The notes under the pieces: model-generated | The model's input: the letters and a program-made list of their open reading frames with translations, nothing else | Databases searched by the model: none | What the model was told of the DNA's origin: nothing | Shown: one piece after another, positions 15,694 through 25,072 of the stretch | Position numbering within the stretch: the stretch's first letter is position 1 | Layout of the letters: every line of letters begins with the position of its first letter | Translations under genes and position numbers: made by a program | From: an uncultured Oscillospiraceae bacterium | GTDB lineage: Bacteria; Bacillota; Clostridia; Oscillospirales; Ruminococcaceae | Reading direction: 5' to 3' | NCBI GenBank assembly: GCA_934488695.1 | Contig: CAKSSH010000009.1 | Coordinates: 1 to 46,759, forward strand | DNA length: 46,759 nucleotides

Positions 15694-16293
15694 TTACTTT
15701 TCTATTATATGCTGCGGCTGATTGAATTTATCTTCCCGCAAAATTCGGAAAAATTCAAGCAGGTATTGCGAAAAGGCAAACAGCATAAATACCGCCGCAA
15801 CGCCGATCAGCAGCAGCGCCGTCCGTCCGGACATACCGTCAAACAGGGCGACGGCAGCCATCACCACATAAAACACCGCGGTGGCCACCTTACCGTACCA
15901 CTTGGAGCCTTGAATCGTGATATGCCGCCGAAGCAGAAAAAGTCCCCCCAACAGCATCAGCAGCTCCTTGACAACAAAAATCATCAGCGCCGCCGCAAGC
16001 GGCATGCTGCGCAGCTTGATCGCCACGCTGATAACAACCGTCAGCTGGGTCAGCTTATCAGCCAGCGGATCAAGAATCTTGCCCAGATTCGTCACTTGAT
16101 CAAGACGCCGCGCAATATATCCGTCAAACAGGTCCGTCAGACCCGAAATCGCCAACGCCAGCACTGCATACAAATAATAAATATGTGTCTCCGAGTCGGC
16201 CGCAGCATAAAAATAAACAAAGACCGGAATCAGCAGAATCCGAAGGACCGAAAGGGCGTTCGGAATGGTTAGATTTTTATTTTTCTTTTCCAT
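15694..16293 (-). CDS. CDP-alcohol phosphatidyltransferase (second PgsA-like)
   Basis: The 199-aa membrane protein has the full signature DLFDGYIARRLDQVTNLGKILDPLADK, so it is probably active. Like PgsA it begins LTIPNALSVLRILLIPVFVY. It differs from the 3806-4387 copy throughout, so the two are old paralogues and may have split roles, for example phosphatidylglycerol phosphate synthase against a CDP-alcohol-type cardiolipin synthase. The acceptor alcohol cannot be told from the sequence. AAGGA precedes the ATG. It lies between cvpA and the clpE-like gene on the same strand. Confidence 0.82.
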   Translation of the reverse strand: MEKKNKNLTIPNALSVLRILLIPVFVYFYAAADSETHIYYLYAVLALAISGLTDLFDGYIARRLDQVTNLGKILDPLADKLTQLTVVISVAIKLRSMPLAAALMIFVVKELLMLLGGLFLLRRHITIQGSKWYGKVATAVFYVVMAAVALFDGMSGRTALLLIGVAAVFMLFAFSQYLLEFFRILREDKFNQPQHIIEK

Positions 16294-16335
16294 ATTTAAT
16301 TCCTTTTTGTTTTTTCCTGTGTACGGATCCCGAGC

Positions 16336-17076
16336 TTAAAGCGCCGTCCGGAGAGAAGCCAAAAATTTCAAAATCAACGAGCTGTTGACGGTCTCTTCGG
16401 TGATAACCCCGAAAATACGGCCGCCGTCCGAGCACAGCAGGGACACGCCCCAGCTGATAATCAATACAAGGATCAATCCCTTGACCACGCCGATCAGGCC
16501 GCCCAGCACAGCGTTCACGCCGCCCAACAGCGGAATTTTATTGACAAACTTTAACAGCTTTGCTAAAAGGGCACAAAGCAGCAGCATAACAATAAACAAC
16601 AGGAAGAATACCACAACCCGCAACACGGCGACCGCCGCCGGACGGATAATGGTCTCGGTGATCTTCACCGACGCCGTTTTAATATCGAGGTTGGTCATCC
16701 CGCCAAGCTGCGCCGTCAGGGCTGTGCGTTTTTCGGAAACCGCCAGTTTTTTCTGTACAAAGCCCGGCAGGTGTCCGACGCTTTCCTCCAGTGCGTCATA
16801 CAGCTTATTGCTGTCCGGCGCGGTTTCACTCTGGGTCTGACCGACCCGATTGCGAATTGCGGTTTCGACTGCCTGCTGTGCCGGCTGCCGAACAAAAGAC
16901 TCGTACACCCGGTTTGTCACCGGTGCACACAGCGAATAGGCAATCACCAGCGCAATCAAAAAACCGAAGAAGCTGACGACCGTCTTGGCAAAGCCATCCT
17001 TTTTTCCCCGCCGGAAAAACAGAAGCACAATCGCCAGCAGTACAAGATCCAGCAAAATTCCGATAGCCCAGTTCAT
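16336..17076 (-). CDS. cvpA: CvpA family membrane protein
   Basis: The 246-aa protein fits the CvpA family. Paired helices occur at the N-terminus (IGILLDLVLLAIVLLFFRRGKKDG, then FGFLIALVIAYSL). A soluble loop of about 90 residues follows, then two or more C-terminal helices, with the conserved GGVNAVLGGLIGVVKGLIL segment between the last two. CvpA was named for colicin V production; in Firmicutes related proteins have been linked to membrane and envelope functions, and no reaction is known. It sits 18 bp after the DUF5711 gene. Confidence 0.85.
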   Translation of the reverse strand: MNWAIGILLDLVLLAIVLLFFRRGKKDGFAKTVVSFFGFLIALVIAYSLCAPVTNRVYESFVRQPAQQAVETAIRNRVGQTQSETAPDSNKLYDALEESVGHLPGFVQKKLAVSEKRTALTAQLGGMTNLDIKTASVKITETIIRPAAVAVLRVVVFFLLFIVMLLLCALLAKLLKFVNKIPLLGGVNAVLGGLIGVVKGLILVLIISWGVSLLCSDGGRIFGVITEETVNSSLILKFLASLRTAL

Positions 17077-17094
17077 ATTTCCACCTCGTTATAA

Positions 17095-18267
17095 TTATTT
17101 TGAAAGCGTGCAGCGGATAAGCTCCGCTGCCGCTGTGACGACATAGGGGGCTGCCGAGGTCACCGCAACGTACTCGGCGTCATTATCAATATTACAAAAG
17201 CTCTCGCGCCTTGCGGTTGCCGCATCATAACACAAAAGCTGCGTGTCCGACAGCAAAAACACCTGGTCTCCGCTGCCTGCAACGTCTATGATCGCTTGAT
17301 CCACGGTGACCGAGGAGCGCTCACGGCACTCGTCGTTGAGCACGGTCAACACGCTTTTGCCCGGGTCGTTGGCATCCCGCAGGACAAGCGCCTGACCGGC
17401 ACTGCAATCGGCAAACCGGAGCAGCGTTCTGCCCGCATAATCATAACGGGCGACCTCTCCTTCTCCGGAAATGCGGTACAGTGCAGTGTCCCCGATGACC
17501 TGCACCGAATTTTTGGTACAGGACATTTTCAGAACAAGCTCGTTTTCCAGCACTTGCGAAAACACCGCGTCGGACTTTCGGGTGGAAAACAAATGAATCC
17601 CGGTCCGAATCTGCCCGCCCTGTGTCGAAATCGTCGCCGCTGCAACACTGTAACCGTCCGGCGAAAGGGCGACCGCCGTAATAACGCTCCCGGACGGCGT
17701 CCACCTGAAAACGGCATTGCCGCTTTTATCGTAAACCAGCAGCTGCGAATTGTAAACATCCGATTCGCAAACCAGTGCAAACCGTCCGTTTTTGCAAATA
17801 TCCCCGGTAACAACGGCATTGTCAAGCTTTAGGGTCACGCTTGTTTTGGAAGCGGTCTCCACCGAAGCCTCATCGCCGCCGACCGCATAAAGCAGCACAT
17901 TTTCGCCGGCCGCTTTGGTTTGCACATTCTTGTGCGCGTGCGCGACTGTTCGCAGCAGTCGCCCGCGCGGCGAATAAAAGCTCAGCCCGGTCTGGCTGGT
18001 AACGCACAGGTTGCTGCCTGCTGCGCTGAGCGATGTAGCCGTCCCGGAGGAAAGCTGCACCGGAAAGCCCTCCTGTCCCGTGCGGTTTTCAAAGGAGGTT
18101 GAAAAAAACTCCCGCACCGCCTCCGGCGTAAACCGATCCCGGTTGAGCAGCACGAATATCACCGCCGCCGCCAGTGCAGCCAGCACCGTCAGTGCCAGGA
18201 TACGACGCCAAATGCGCATTCTTTTGCGCCGGCGCAGCACATCCCGAAGCTCACGAACCTCAGCCAT
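17095..18267 (-). CDS. DUF5711 family membrane-anchored beta-propeller-like protein
   Basis: The 390-aa protein has a basic cytoplasmic N-terminus (LRDVLRRRKRMRIWRR), one membrane helix (about residues 24-43) and a large exported domain. The domain is made of repeated beta-rich motifs such as LLVYDKSGNAVFRW and VALSPDGYSVAAAT, typical of a WD40/propeller-like fold. I assign it to DUF5711, a clostridial family without a known role. Its last eight bases of coding start overlap truA, and cvpA follows, an arrangement that suggests an envelope function but does not prove one. Confidence 0.75.
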   Translation of the reverse strand: MAEVRELRDVLRRRKRMRIWRRILALTVLAALAAAVIFVLLNRDRFTPEAVREFFSTSFENRTGQEGFPVQLSSGTATSLSAAGSNLCVTSQTGLSFYSPRGRLLRTVAHAHKNVQTKAAGENVLLYAVGGDEASVETASKTSVTLKLDNAVVTGDICKNGRFALVCESDVYNSQLLVYDKSGNAVFRWTPSGSVITAVALSPDGYSVAAATISTQGGQIRTGIHLFSTRKSDAVFSQVLENELVLKMSCTKNSVQVIGDTALYRISGEGEVARYDYAGRTLLRFADCSAGQALVLRDANDPGKSVLTVLNDECRERSSVTVDQAIIDVAGSGDQVFLLSDTQLLCYDAATARRESFCNIDNDAEYVAVTSAAPYVVTAAAELIRCTLSK

Positions 18268-19048
18268 GATACTCCTCCTTTTCCTGCAAAAATGGATCCT
18301 CCTCGTAAAAAACCCGGCTCAAAAACAGCCCGCAGGCAGGTGCCGTCATTCCGGCGCGTCCCCGATCCCGGCTTTCCAAAATGTCCGGAATGCAGCCGGG
18401 CGGCAGCTTTCCCTCCGAAATCCACAACAGGGTGCCGACCATAATGCGAACCATGTTGTACAAAAACCCGTCCGCCGTAAACCAAAAACGCAGCTGCGAA
18501 TCCTGTCGTTGAACGCCGGCGCTATGAACGGTGCGCACATGATTTTCCGCTCCGTCATGTGCCGAGCAAAACGCCGAAAAATCATGTCGGCCGCAAAATG
18601 CCTGCGCCTGCTCGTTTAAAAAATCCGCATCCGGCGTCGAAACAATATAGCGGTACTCCCGACCCTCGGTAAACGGATCCCGCCCCCGCGCATTGCGCAG
18701 GTAGTAATCATACCGCTTGCCGCAGGTGCTATAACGGGCATGAAAATCCGCCGGCGCCTGCACCGCCGAAAGCACCCCGATATCCGGCGGCAAAAAGTGA
18801 TTCAGCGCGCCGCACAGCTTATAGGGTGTAATCGAATGGGTCGTATGAAAATGAAAAACGTACTCAGCCGCCGAAACACCGGTATCGGTCCGGCTGCAAC
18901 CGTAAATAACTGTTTTTTCACCCAGAATTTTAAAGAGCGCCTCTTCAATCGTCTGCTGCACCGTGACGGCATTTTGCTGGCGCTGAAAGCCGTGATAAGC
19001 CGCTCCGAGAAAACGGATTTTAACGGCAATACAGCGTTGTGACGACAT
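18260..19048 (-). CDS. truA: tRNA pseudouridine(38-40) synthase TruA
   Basis: The 262-aa enzyme isomerises uridines 38-40 in the tRNA anticodon stem. The catalytic aspartate lies in GCSRTDTGVSA, and FHARYSTCGKRYDYY is the conserved family motif. GAGGAG lies eight bases before the ATG at 19048. It follows ecfA1-ecfA2-ecfT, the standard Firmicutes order, and overlaps the downstream DUF5711 gene by 8 bp. Confidence 0.95.
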   Translation of the reverse strand: MSSQRCIAVKIRFLGAAYHGFQRQQNAVTVQQTIEEALFKILGEKTVIYGCSRTDTGVSAAEYVFHFHTTHSITPYKLCGALNHFLPPDIGVLSAVQAPADFHARYSTCGKRYDYYLRNARGRDPFTEGREYRYIVSTPDADFLNEQAQAFCGRHDFSAFCSAHDGAENHVRTVHSAGVQRQDSQLRFWFTADGFLYNMVRIMVGTLLWISEGKLPPGCIPDILESRDRGRAGMTAPACGLFLSRVFYEEDPFLQEKEEYHG

Positions 19049-19062
19049 TCCGCTCGCTCCTC

Positions 19063-19878
19063 TCAGAAAATTTTGGGGCTAATGTGCCGCGCCGTAATCA
19101 CCGCGGCGCAGAGCAGCAGCATAACCGAAAGCGAAACATAATCGCGCGGGGCGCTTTTAAGCTGTTTGAGCCGGGTCCGACCCTCGCCGTTATGATAGCA
19201 GCGGCTTTCCATCGCCGTTGCCAGCTCACCGGCCCGTTTAATGGCCGAAACAAACAGCGGAATCAAAATCGGCAGCAATGCCCGCGCCCGGGCAATCAAA
19301 TTGCCGCTTTCAAAGTCGGCCCCGCGCGCTTTTTGCGCCGCCATGATTTTTTGCGTCTCTTCAATCAAGGTCGGAATAAAGCGCAGCGCAATGCTCATCA
19401 TCATTGCAAGCTCGCTGACCGGAAAATGCAACCGCTTAAGCGGTGAAAACAGACTTTCCAGCGCGTCGGTCAATTCAATCGATGAGGTCGTATAGGTCAA
19501 CATAGCGGTGCCGGCAATGATGGCGACGATTCGGAAAATCATCAGGCCGCTCATTTTCAGTCCCTCCGCCGTCAGCTTGAAAAAGCCCCATTGGAACAGC
19601 ACCGTTTTGCCGCTGTAGAAAAAGATGTTGAACAAAAGCATCAACAGGATGATCGGCAAAACCGGCTTCAGGCTTTTAAACAGCATGGACAGCGGAATCC
19701 TTGCAACAAGGTAAATCGCCAAAACAAATGTAAGGCTGATAAGAACTCCGGCCAGCGTGTCCGAACAAAACAGCATGACAAGAAACAGCACCGTGAAAAG
19801 AATCTTGAAGCGCGGATCCATCCGATGCAAAAGGCTGTTGCCGGGATACAGCTGTCCCAGGGTAATATCTCCGATCAT
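19063..19878 (-). CDS. ecfT: Energy-coupling factor transporter transmembrane protein EcfT
   Basis: The 271-aa integral membrane protein begins with the family motif GQLYPGNSLLHRMDPRFKIL. It has about five to six helices and carries the two coupling-helix Ala-Arg-Gly-type motifs (AQKARGADFES and a later ATAMESRCYH region). It bridges the two EcfA ATPases to interchangeable S components that bind vitamins or metals. No S component is encoded in the window, so this is probably the shared group II ECF module. The start overlaps the ecfA2 stop by 4 bp. Confidence 0.93.
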   Translation of the reverse strand: MIGDITLGQLYPGNSLLHRMDPRFKILFTVLFLVMLFCSDTLAGVLISLTFVLAIYLVARIPLSMLFKSLKPVLPIILLMLLFNIFFYSGKTVLFQWGFFKLTAEGLKMSGLMIFRIVAIIAGTAMLTYTTSSIELTDALESLFSPLKRLHFPVSELAMMMSIALRFIPTLIEETQKIMAAQKARGADFESGNLIARARALLPILIPLFVSAIKRAGELATAMESRCYHNGEGRTRLKQLKSAPRDYVSLSVMLLLCAAVITARHISPKIF

Positions 19879-20738
19879 TGCCCGTCGCCTCCCTTCAGCA
19901 TCGGCAACAGAACCTCTGCCGCCTGCTGCGGAGTGTACACCGACTGCGGAACCGAAAAACCCCGCGCCCGCAAGGCCGAGAACAGCGCGGTAATGGGCGG
20001 AACATCCAGGCCAATCTCAACCAACCGCTGTGCCTGCCGGAATACCTCATCCACACTGCCTTGTAAAAAAAGCTTGCCGTCGTTTAACACAAACAGCCGG
20101 TCGGCGTAAGCCGCCGCCTCCTCCATAGAATGGGAAACGATTAAAACGGTGCTGCCGCTCTGCCGACGGTAACCGTCAATCAGACGCATGACACGCTGAC
20201 GTCCCCGCGGATCCAGCCCGGCGGCCGGCTCATCCAGCACCAATACCTCGGGCTGCATGGCAATAACACCGGCAATCGCCGCCCGGCGCTTTTGCCCGCC
20301 CGACAACTCAAAAGGAGACTTTTTCAAAAGCTCCGGACGAATTTCCAGCGCCCGCGCAGCAGCGCCGACCCGAGCCGAGATCTCCTCCCGGCTCAGCCCC
20401 ATATTTTTCGGGCCGAACGCAATATCCGCTTCAACGGTTTCTTCAAAAAGCTGGTACTCGGGGTACTGAAACACAAGCCCTACCCGAGCGCGTGCCCGGC
20501 GCAGGTCGTACCCTTTTGCAAAAATATCCTCGCCATCCAGCAGCACCGTTCCGCTTTCGGGCCGCACCAAACCGTTGAGGTGCGAAACCAGCGTCGACTT
20601 GCCGGAGCCGGTATGCCCCAGGATGACCGAAAACGACTCCCGCTGTATACTGAAGCTGATGTCGCTCAACGCCACCTTTTCATACGGCGTACCCTTGGCA
20701 TAGCGATAGGTTAAGTTTTTCACTTCCAGAATTGACAC
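19875..20738 (-). CDS. ecfA2: ECF transporter ATPase EcfA2
   Basis: The 287-aa ABC ATPase has Walker A LGHTGSGKST, signature ELSGGQKRR, Walker B VLVLDEPAAGLD and the H loop VSHSME. It forms the EcfA heterodimer with the product of 20720-21601 and drives vitamin or metal uptake through EcfT. The start is set at the GTG at 20738 because a GGAGG lies seven to eight bases upstream; an upstream in-frame ATG lies deep inside ecfA1 without a ribosome-binding site. This start gives a 19-bp overlap with ecfA1 and a 4-bp overlap with ecfT. Confidence 0.92.
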   Translation of the reverse strand: MSILEVKNLTYRYAKGTPYEKVALSDISFSIQRESFSVILGHTGSGKSTLVSHLNGLVRPESGTVLLDGEDIFAKGYDLRRARARVGLVFQYPEYQLFEETVEADIAFGPKNMGLSREEISARVGAAARALEIRPELLKKSPFELSGGQKRRAAIAGVIAMQPEVLVLDEPAAGLDPRGRQRVMRLIDGYRRQSGSTVLIVSHSMEEAAAYADRLFVLNDGKLFLQGSVDEVFRQAQRLVEIGLDVPPITALFSALRARGFSVPQSVYTPQQAAEVLLPMLKGGDGQ

Positions 20739-21601
20739 GTTTTTTCCTCCAAAGATTTTTGCGAAAGAAGCGCGCTCAGCGCGTCCAAACATTCCTGTTG
20801 TCCTAAAAGGTCGGGCGCGATCGGCACTCCGGCCTCATGCAGCTGAAAACAAAGCTCGGTTATTGCCGGTACTGTCAGCCCCATTGCAAGCAGCTGCTGC
20901 CGCTGCCGGAAAACCTCCTTGGGCGTTCCGTCCAACGCAACCGTGCCGTCATTCATCACCACAACACGGTCGCACAGAGCGGCCTCCTCCATAAAATGGG
21001 TAATCAGGATCACCGTAATCCCTCTTTCCCGCGAAAGACGCACCACCGTATCCATCACCTGCCGTCTCCCCTTGGGGTCCAGCATAGCGGTCGGTTCATC
21101 CAGCACAATACAGCGCGGATTCATGGCAAGCACACCGGCGATCGCCACCCGCTGCTTTTGGCCACCGGACAGCTTGTGCGGTGCGTGCCGTGCAAAGGAA
21201 CGCATCCCGACTGCGTCCAGCGCCGCGTCCACCCGCCGGCGAATTTCCGCAGACGGAACCCCGAGATTTTCCGGTCCGAAGGCAACATCCTCCTCGACCA
21301 CGGTTGCAACCAGCTGGTTATCCGGATTTTGAAAAACCATTCCGACCCGACTGCGCAGCTCAAAGGTGCGCGTCTCGTCTGCCGTATCTATACCGTCCAC
21401 CGTGACCCGCCCCGCGGTCGGAAGCAGGATGGCGTTAAAATGCTTGGCCAGCGTCGACTTTCCGCTGCCGTTATGACCCAAAATTGCCACAAATTCGCCC
21501 GCGCGGATCTCAAGATCAACGCCGTTCAAGGCTGCATGCTCTTCCTTTTCCCCGCCGTAACAAAAGGTGACCCCCTCACAGCGGATAAACGGTTCTGCCA
21601 T
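20720..21601 (-). CDS. ecfA1: ECF transporter ATPase EcfA1
   Basis: The 293-aa ABC ATPase has Walker A LGHNGSGKST, the Q loop FQNPDNQLVATVVEEDVAFGPENLG typical of EcfA, signature KLSGGQKQR, Walker B CIVLDEPTAMLDP and H loop ITHFME. Together with EcfA2 it makes the ATPase pair of the energy-coupling factor. It is first of the ecfA1-ecfA2-ecfT-truA set. A 40-bp gap separates it from the methyltransferase gene upstream. Confidence 0.93.
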   Translation of the reverse strand: MAEPFIRCEGVTFCYGGEKEEHAALNGVDLEIRAGEFVAILGHNGSGKSTLAKHFNAILLPTAGRVTVDGIDTADETRTFELRSRVGMVFQNPDNQLVATVVEEDVAFGPENLGVPSAEIRRRVDAALDAVGMRSFARHAPHKLSGGQKQRVAIAGVLAMNPRCIVLDEPTAMLDPKGRRQVMDTVVRLSRERGITVILITHFMEEAALCDRVVVMNDGTVALDGTPKEVFRQRQQLLAMGLTVPAITELCFQLHEAGVPIAPDLLGQQECLDALSALLSQKSLEEKTCQFWK

Positions 21602-21641
21602 ATTGACTCTTCCTCTTCATGTTCTGAAATTGCACCGACTT

Positions 21642-22511
21642 TTAAACCCCGGCCTTTTGCCAAAGCGCGCTGCTGCCGCAAGGCAGCACCTGCCCGGTCC
21701 GTTCGACCAAAAGCCCGATCTCATCCGCCGACAGTATGCCGTCGCGGCCCGGCGCCACGGTCTGACTGAGCACATACTGCATGACCGACGGCGTCAGTCC
21801 GGCTGTGTATGAATTGATGATAAAAAACAACGGATCGTCACTGAGTACCCCGGCGCATAACGACACCAAGTCATAAAGCTGATCCTCCAGCGTCCAAACC
21901 TCACCGTTCGGCCCGCGCCCGTAGGACGGCGGGTCCATAATCACGGCGTCATACCGCCGTCCGCGGCGAATCTCCCGCTCCACAAACTTGCGACAGTCGT
22001 CCACGATCCAGCGCACCGGACACTGCCCGAGACCGGACAGCTCGGCGTTTTCCCGCGCCCAGGAAACCATCCCGCGCGATGCGTCCACATGACAAACGTC
22101 GGCGCCCGCAGCCGCACAGGCCAGCGTCGCCCCGCCGGTATAGGCAAAAAGATTCAGCACCGAGATTTTCCGGCCGGCAGCGCGGATAAGCCGGTCAAAC
22201 AACTGCCAGTTCACCGCCTGCTCCGGGAAAACGCCGGTATGCTTAAAACCGGTCGGCCGGACCCGAAAGGTAAGAGTGCCAAACGAAAGTAGCCAGCTCT
22301 CGGCCGTCTGCCGGTAGTGTTCCCAGTGTCCGCCGCCCTTAGAGGATCGCAGATAACGCGCATCGGCGGTTTGCCAAGCAGCGTCCCGCGGTGTTTTCCA
22401 GATAATCTGGGGATCCGGTCGAATCAGGGTCACCGGCCCCCACTTTTCAAGCCGCTCGCCCGACGAGGCGTCCAGCAGCCGATAATCGCTTTTCAAATCA
22501 CTGATTCTCAT
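21642..22511 (-). CDS. Class I SAM-dependent rRNA-methyltransferase-like protein
   Basis: The 289-aa protein has a central Rossmann SAM-binding motif (VLNLFAYTGGATLACAAAGA) and the DPPSYGRGP motif. This resembles the RlmI/RlmK group that methylates 23S rRNA bases. FKHTGVFPEQAVNW is another family hallmark. The N-terminal PUA domain of RlmI is absent, so substrate and target base are uncertain. The Cys expected for a C5-cytosine mechanism is not obvious in the DPPS region. The gene sits between glmM (108-bp gap with GC-rich dyads) and ecfA1. Confidence 0.78.
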   Translation of the reverse strand: MRISDLKSDYRLLDASSGERLEKWGPVTLIRPDPQIIWKTPRDAAWQTADARYLRSSKGGGHWEHYRQTAESWLLSFGTLTFRVRPTGFKHTGVFPEQAVNWQLFDRLIRAAGRKISVLNLFAYTGGATLACAAAGADVCHVDASRGMVSWARENAELSGLGQCPVRWIVDDCRKFVEREIRRGRRYDAVIMDPPSYGRGPNGEVWTLEDQLYDLVSLCAGVLSDDPLFFIINSYTAGLTPSVMQYVLSQTVAPGRDGILSADEIGLLVERTGQVLPCGSSALWQKAGV

Positions 22512-22619
22512 AATTGCTCCCGATTTTTGCTGCGGCCGCGGCCGGCCGTAAATTTCACTTAAAGGTCGCTGCGCTTTCCCTGCGCCTTACGGCTTTTTCA
22601 GCGATTGTCCGCACACCTT

Positions 22620-23474
22620 TCAGCCGCGTTTTTTGCGAATAACATCGGCAATATCGGCGGCAAGCTTATGCAAAAGCTCCGCGTCCTTGCCCTCCAGCAT
22701 GACCCGAATCAAAGGCTCGGTGCCGGAAGCCCGTACCAGCACCCGACCGTCGCTGCCGAGCGCCTGCTCCGCGTCGGTAATATGAGCCATGATCTCGGGG
22801 TCCTCGGCAAACGGCGTCCGATCGTTTATCCGAACATTTTCCAGCACCTGCGGATAATCCGGCATAACGGCCGCCAGCTCGGAAAGCGGTTTACGCTCGC
22901 GCTTCATAATATTCAGCAGCTGCACGCCGGTCAACTGTCCGTCGCCGGTGGTGGCATAGCGTGAAAAAATAATATGACCCGACTGTTCGCCGCCGACGCT
23001 GTAGGAATGCTCCAGCATTTCCTCCAGCACGTACCGGTCGCCCACCGCTGTTGATACGAATTGAATATCGTTTTCGCGGGCAAAAACGCTCAGCCCCATA
23101 TTGGACATCACCGTACCGACCACGGCATTGCCGTTTAGCTCCCCGTTTTTCTTGAGATACTTGGAAAAGATGGCCAGCAGATGATCCCCATCCACTAAAT
23201 TGCCCTTTTCGTCTACCGCCAGACAGCGATCGGCGTCACCGTCAAAAGCCAGACCCAGCTGACAGCGGTTCTCCCGAACATACTTTATCAGCTCGTCTAT
23301 ATGCGTCGAGCCGCAATCCTTGTTGATGTTCACACCGTCCGGCTCGCAATGAATGAACCGGCAATTGGCGTCCAGCTTGCCAAACAGCTCTCGCGCTGTT
23401 GCACTGGCACTGCCGTTGGCGCAGTCAATAGCTACCTTGATTCCGCCGACGCCGCTGTCAATGCTCTGGCGCAC
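22620..23474 (-). pseudogene. glmM: glmM, C-terminal two-thirds after an in-frame stop
   Basis: This segment continues the glmM frame directly after the TAA at 23484-23486, with no frameshift. It encodes the metal-binding loop (LAFDGDADR), the sugar-binding domain (SVGGEQSGHIIF) and the phosphate-binding C-terminal domain (RASGTEPLIRV). The first possible restart codon is a GTG at 23474, with no ribosome-binding site before it. If translated separately it would lack the catalytic serine and domain 1. With the upstream part it would make 447 codons, the normal GlmM length. Confidence 0.85.
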
Positions 23475-23483
23475 ATGGGTGAC

Positions 23484-23963
23484 TTAGTCGGTAATGGCGC
23501 TGCGGCACCGGGTGACATTGCCAAGCTCACCGCCAATCACCGTCGGCAGCTGAGGCTCTCCGTCCAAAATAATGCTTTCGATTTCGTCCTGAATCGGGTC
23601 GGGCAGCTTAAAACCGTCCCGGTTAAAAATTTTGATGCCGTTATATTCCACCGGATTGTGCGAAGCGGAAATCATAATGCCGGCGTCGGCATTATACTCC
23701 CGCACCAAAAAGGCAACGCCCGGCGTCGGAATGGTGCCCAGCAGCATTGCATCGGCGCCCATGGAACAAATACCGGCTGTCAAGGCCGACTCCAGCATAT
23801 CCGACGAAATACGGGTGTCCTTTCCGATAATAATCTTGGCTTTATGTTTTTGCTCCCGTGTCAGCACATAGGCGGCCGCACGGCCGATATTCAGTGCCGT
23901 TTCGCAGGTAAGCTCCAGATTGGCAACTCCTCTTGCGCCGTCTGTCCCAAACAATCTTCCCAT
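23484..23963 (-). pseudogene. glmM: glmM (phosphoglucosamine mutase), N-terminal part ending in a TAA
   Basis: GlmM converts glucosamine 6-phosphate to glucosamine 1-phosphate for UDP-GlcNAc and peptidoglycan. The N-terminal part is perfect: MGRLFGTDGARGVAN start, and active-site serine 101 in ISASHNPVEYNG. At codon 160 the frame meets TAA (23484-23486) where an uninterrupted gene would probably read Tyr (AITD-stop-VTHVRQ). The frame then continues without shift to 22620. The start at 23963 follows AAGGA. This is a nonsense change in a normally essential gene, or a sequencing error. ruvB lies 31 bp upstream. Confidence 0.88.
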
Positions 23964-23994
23964 GATTCTGTTTCCTTTCCGTGCAGATATTTTT

Positions 23995-25059
23995 TTACTC
24001 AAAAGAAAGCTGGTCATTTTGTGAGCAGCCCTCCTGCGGCTGCATCGGCAGCCCCAGATGCGTGTAGGCTAAGTGCGTGGCGCAGCGACCGCGCGGAGTA
24101 CGGCTTAAAAATCCGATTTGCATCAAATACGGCTCGTAAACATCCTCCAGCGTGACTGTTTCCTCTCCGATCGCCGCCGCCAGCGTTTCCAGGCCGACCG
24201 GCCCGCCGTGATAGCTTGTAATAATGGTTTTCAACATCCGCCGGTCAATACTGTCCAGCCCCATTGCGTCCACCTCCAGACGCAAAAGCGCCGTGTCGGC
24301 AATTTCCCGGGTGATACTGCCGTTTCCCATCACCTGAGCAAAATCGCGCACCCGCTTGAGCATCCGATTGGCTATCCGCGGCGTTCCGCGGGAGCGGCGG
24401 GCAATCTCCAGCGCCCCCTGCTCGTCACAGTCAATCGACAGCAGCTGCGCGCTGCGGCGGACAATTTGAGAAAGCTCCTGCGGGGTGTACAGCTCCAGCC
24501 TTAAAATAACGCCGAACCGATCCCGCAGCGGAGCCGAAAGCTGTCCGGCGCGGGTAGTCGCCCCGATCAGCGTGAATTTTTTAAGATCCAGCCGGATACT
24601 GCGGGCCGACGGGCCCTTGCCGATAATGATATCCAGCGCGTAATCCTCCATAGCCGGGTACAGAATTTCCTCAACGCTGCGCGGCAAACGGTGAATTTCG
24701 TCAATAAATAAAATGTCGCCCTCGTCCAACCCGGTCAGCAGTGCTGCCAAATCTCCCGGTTTTTCAATTGCCGGACCGCTGGTAATCCGAATATTCACAT
24801 TCATTTCATTGGCAACAATGCCGGCAAGCGTTGTTTTACCAAGCCCCGGCGGTCCGTACAGCAGCACATGATCCAGCGATTCCCGCCGCCCCCGCGCCGC
24901 GTCGATATATACCTTCAGATTTTCCTTGACCTTTTGCTGCCCGATATATTCCTGCAGAACCTTCGGGCGCAGCGAAATCTCGGTTTCGCAGTCCTGACTG
25001 TTGTATTCAGGGGCAATAATACGATCTGTAAATTCCGTCTCGTAATCCTCAATCGGCAT
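23995..25059 (-). CDS. ruvB: Holliday junction branch-migration ATPase RuvB
   Basis: The 354-aa AAA+ motor has Walker A YGPPGLGKTTLA, Walker B ILFIDEIHRL, the sensor GATTRAGQLSAPLRDRFG and the C-terminal winged-helix motif (GFLSRTPRGR). It works as a hexamer with RuvA to move Holliday junctions. It follows ruvA by 13 bp in the order ruvC-ruvA-ruvB. The acidic N-terminus (IEDYETEFTDRIIAPE) is a common clostridial extension. Confidence 0.97.
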   Translation of the reverse strand: MPIEDYETEFTDRIIAPEYNSQDCETEISLRPKVLQEYIGQQKVKENLKVYIDAARGRRESLDHVLLYGPPGLGKTTLAGIVANEMNVNIRITSGPAIEKPGDLAALLTGLDEGDILFIDEIHRLPRSVEEILYPAMEDYALDIIIGKGPSARSIRLDLKKFTLIGATTRAGQLSAPLRDRFGVILRLELYTPQELSQIVRRSAQLLSIDCDEQGALEIARRSRGTPRIANRMLKRVRDFAQVMGNGSITREIADTALLRLEVDAMGLDSIDRRMLKTIITSYHGGPVGLETLAAAIGEETVTLEDVYEPYLMQIGFLSRTPRGRCATHLAYTHLGLPMQPQEGCSQNDQLSFE

Positions 25060-25072
25060 ACGCCTTCACCTC

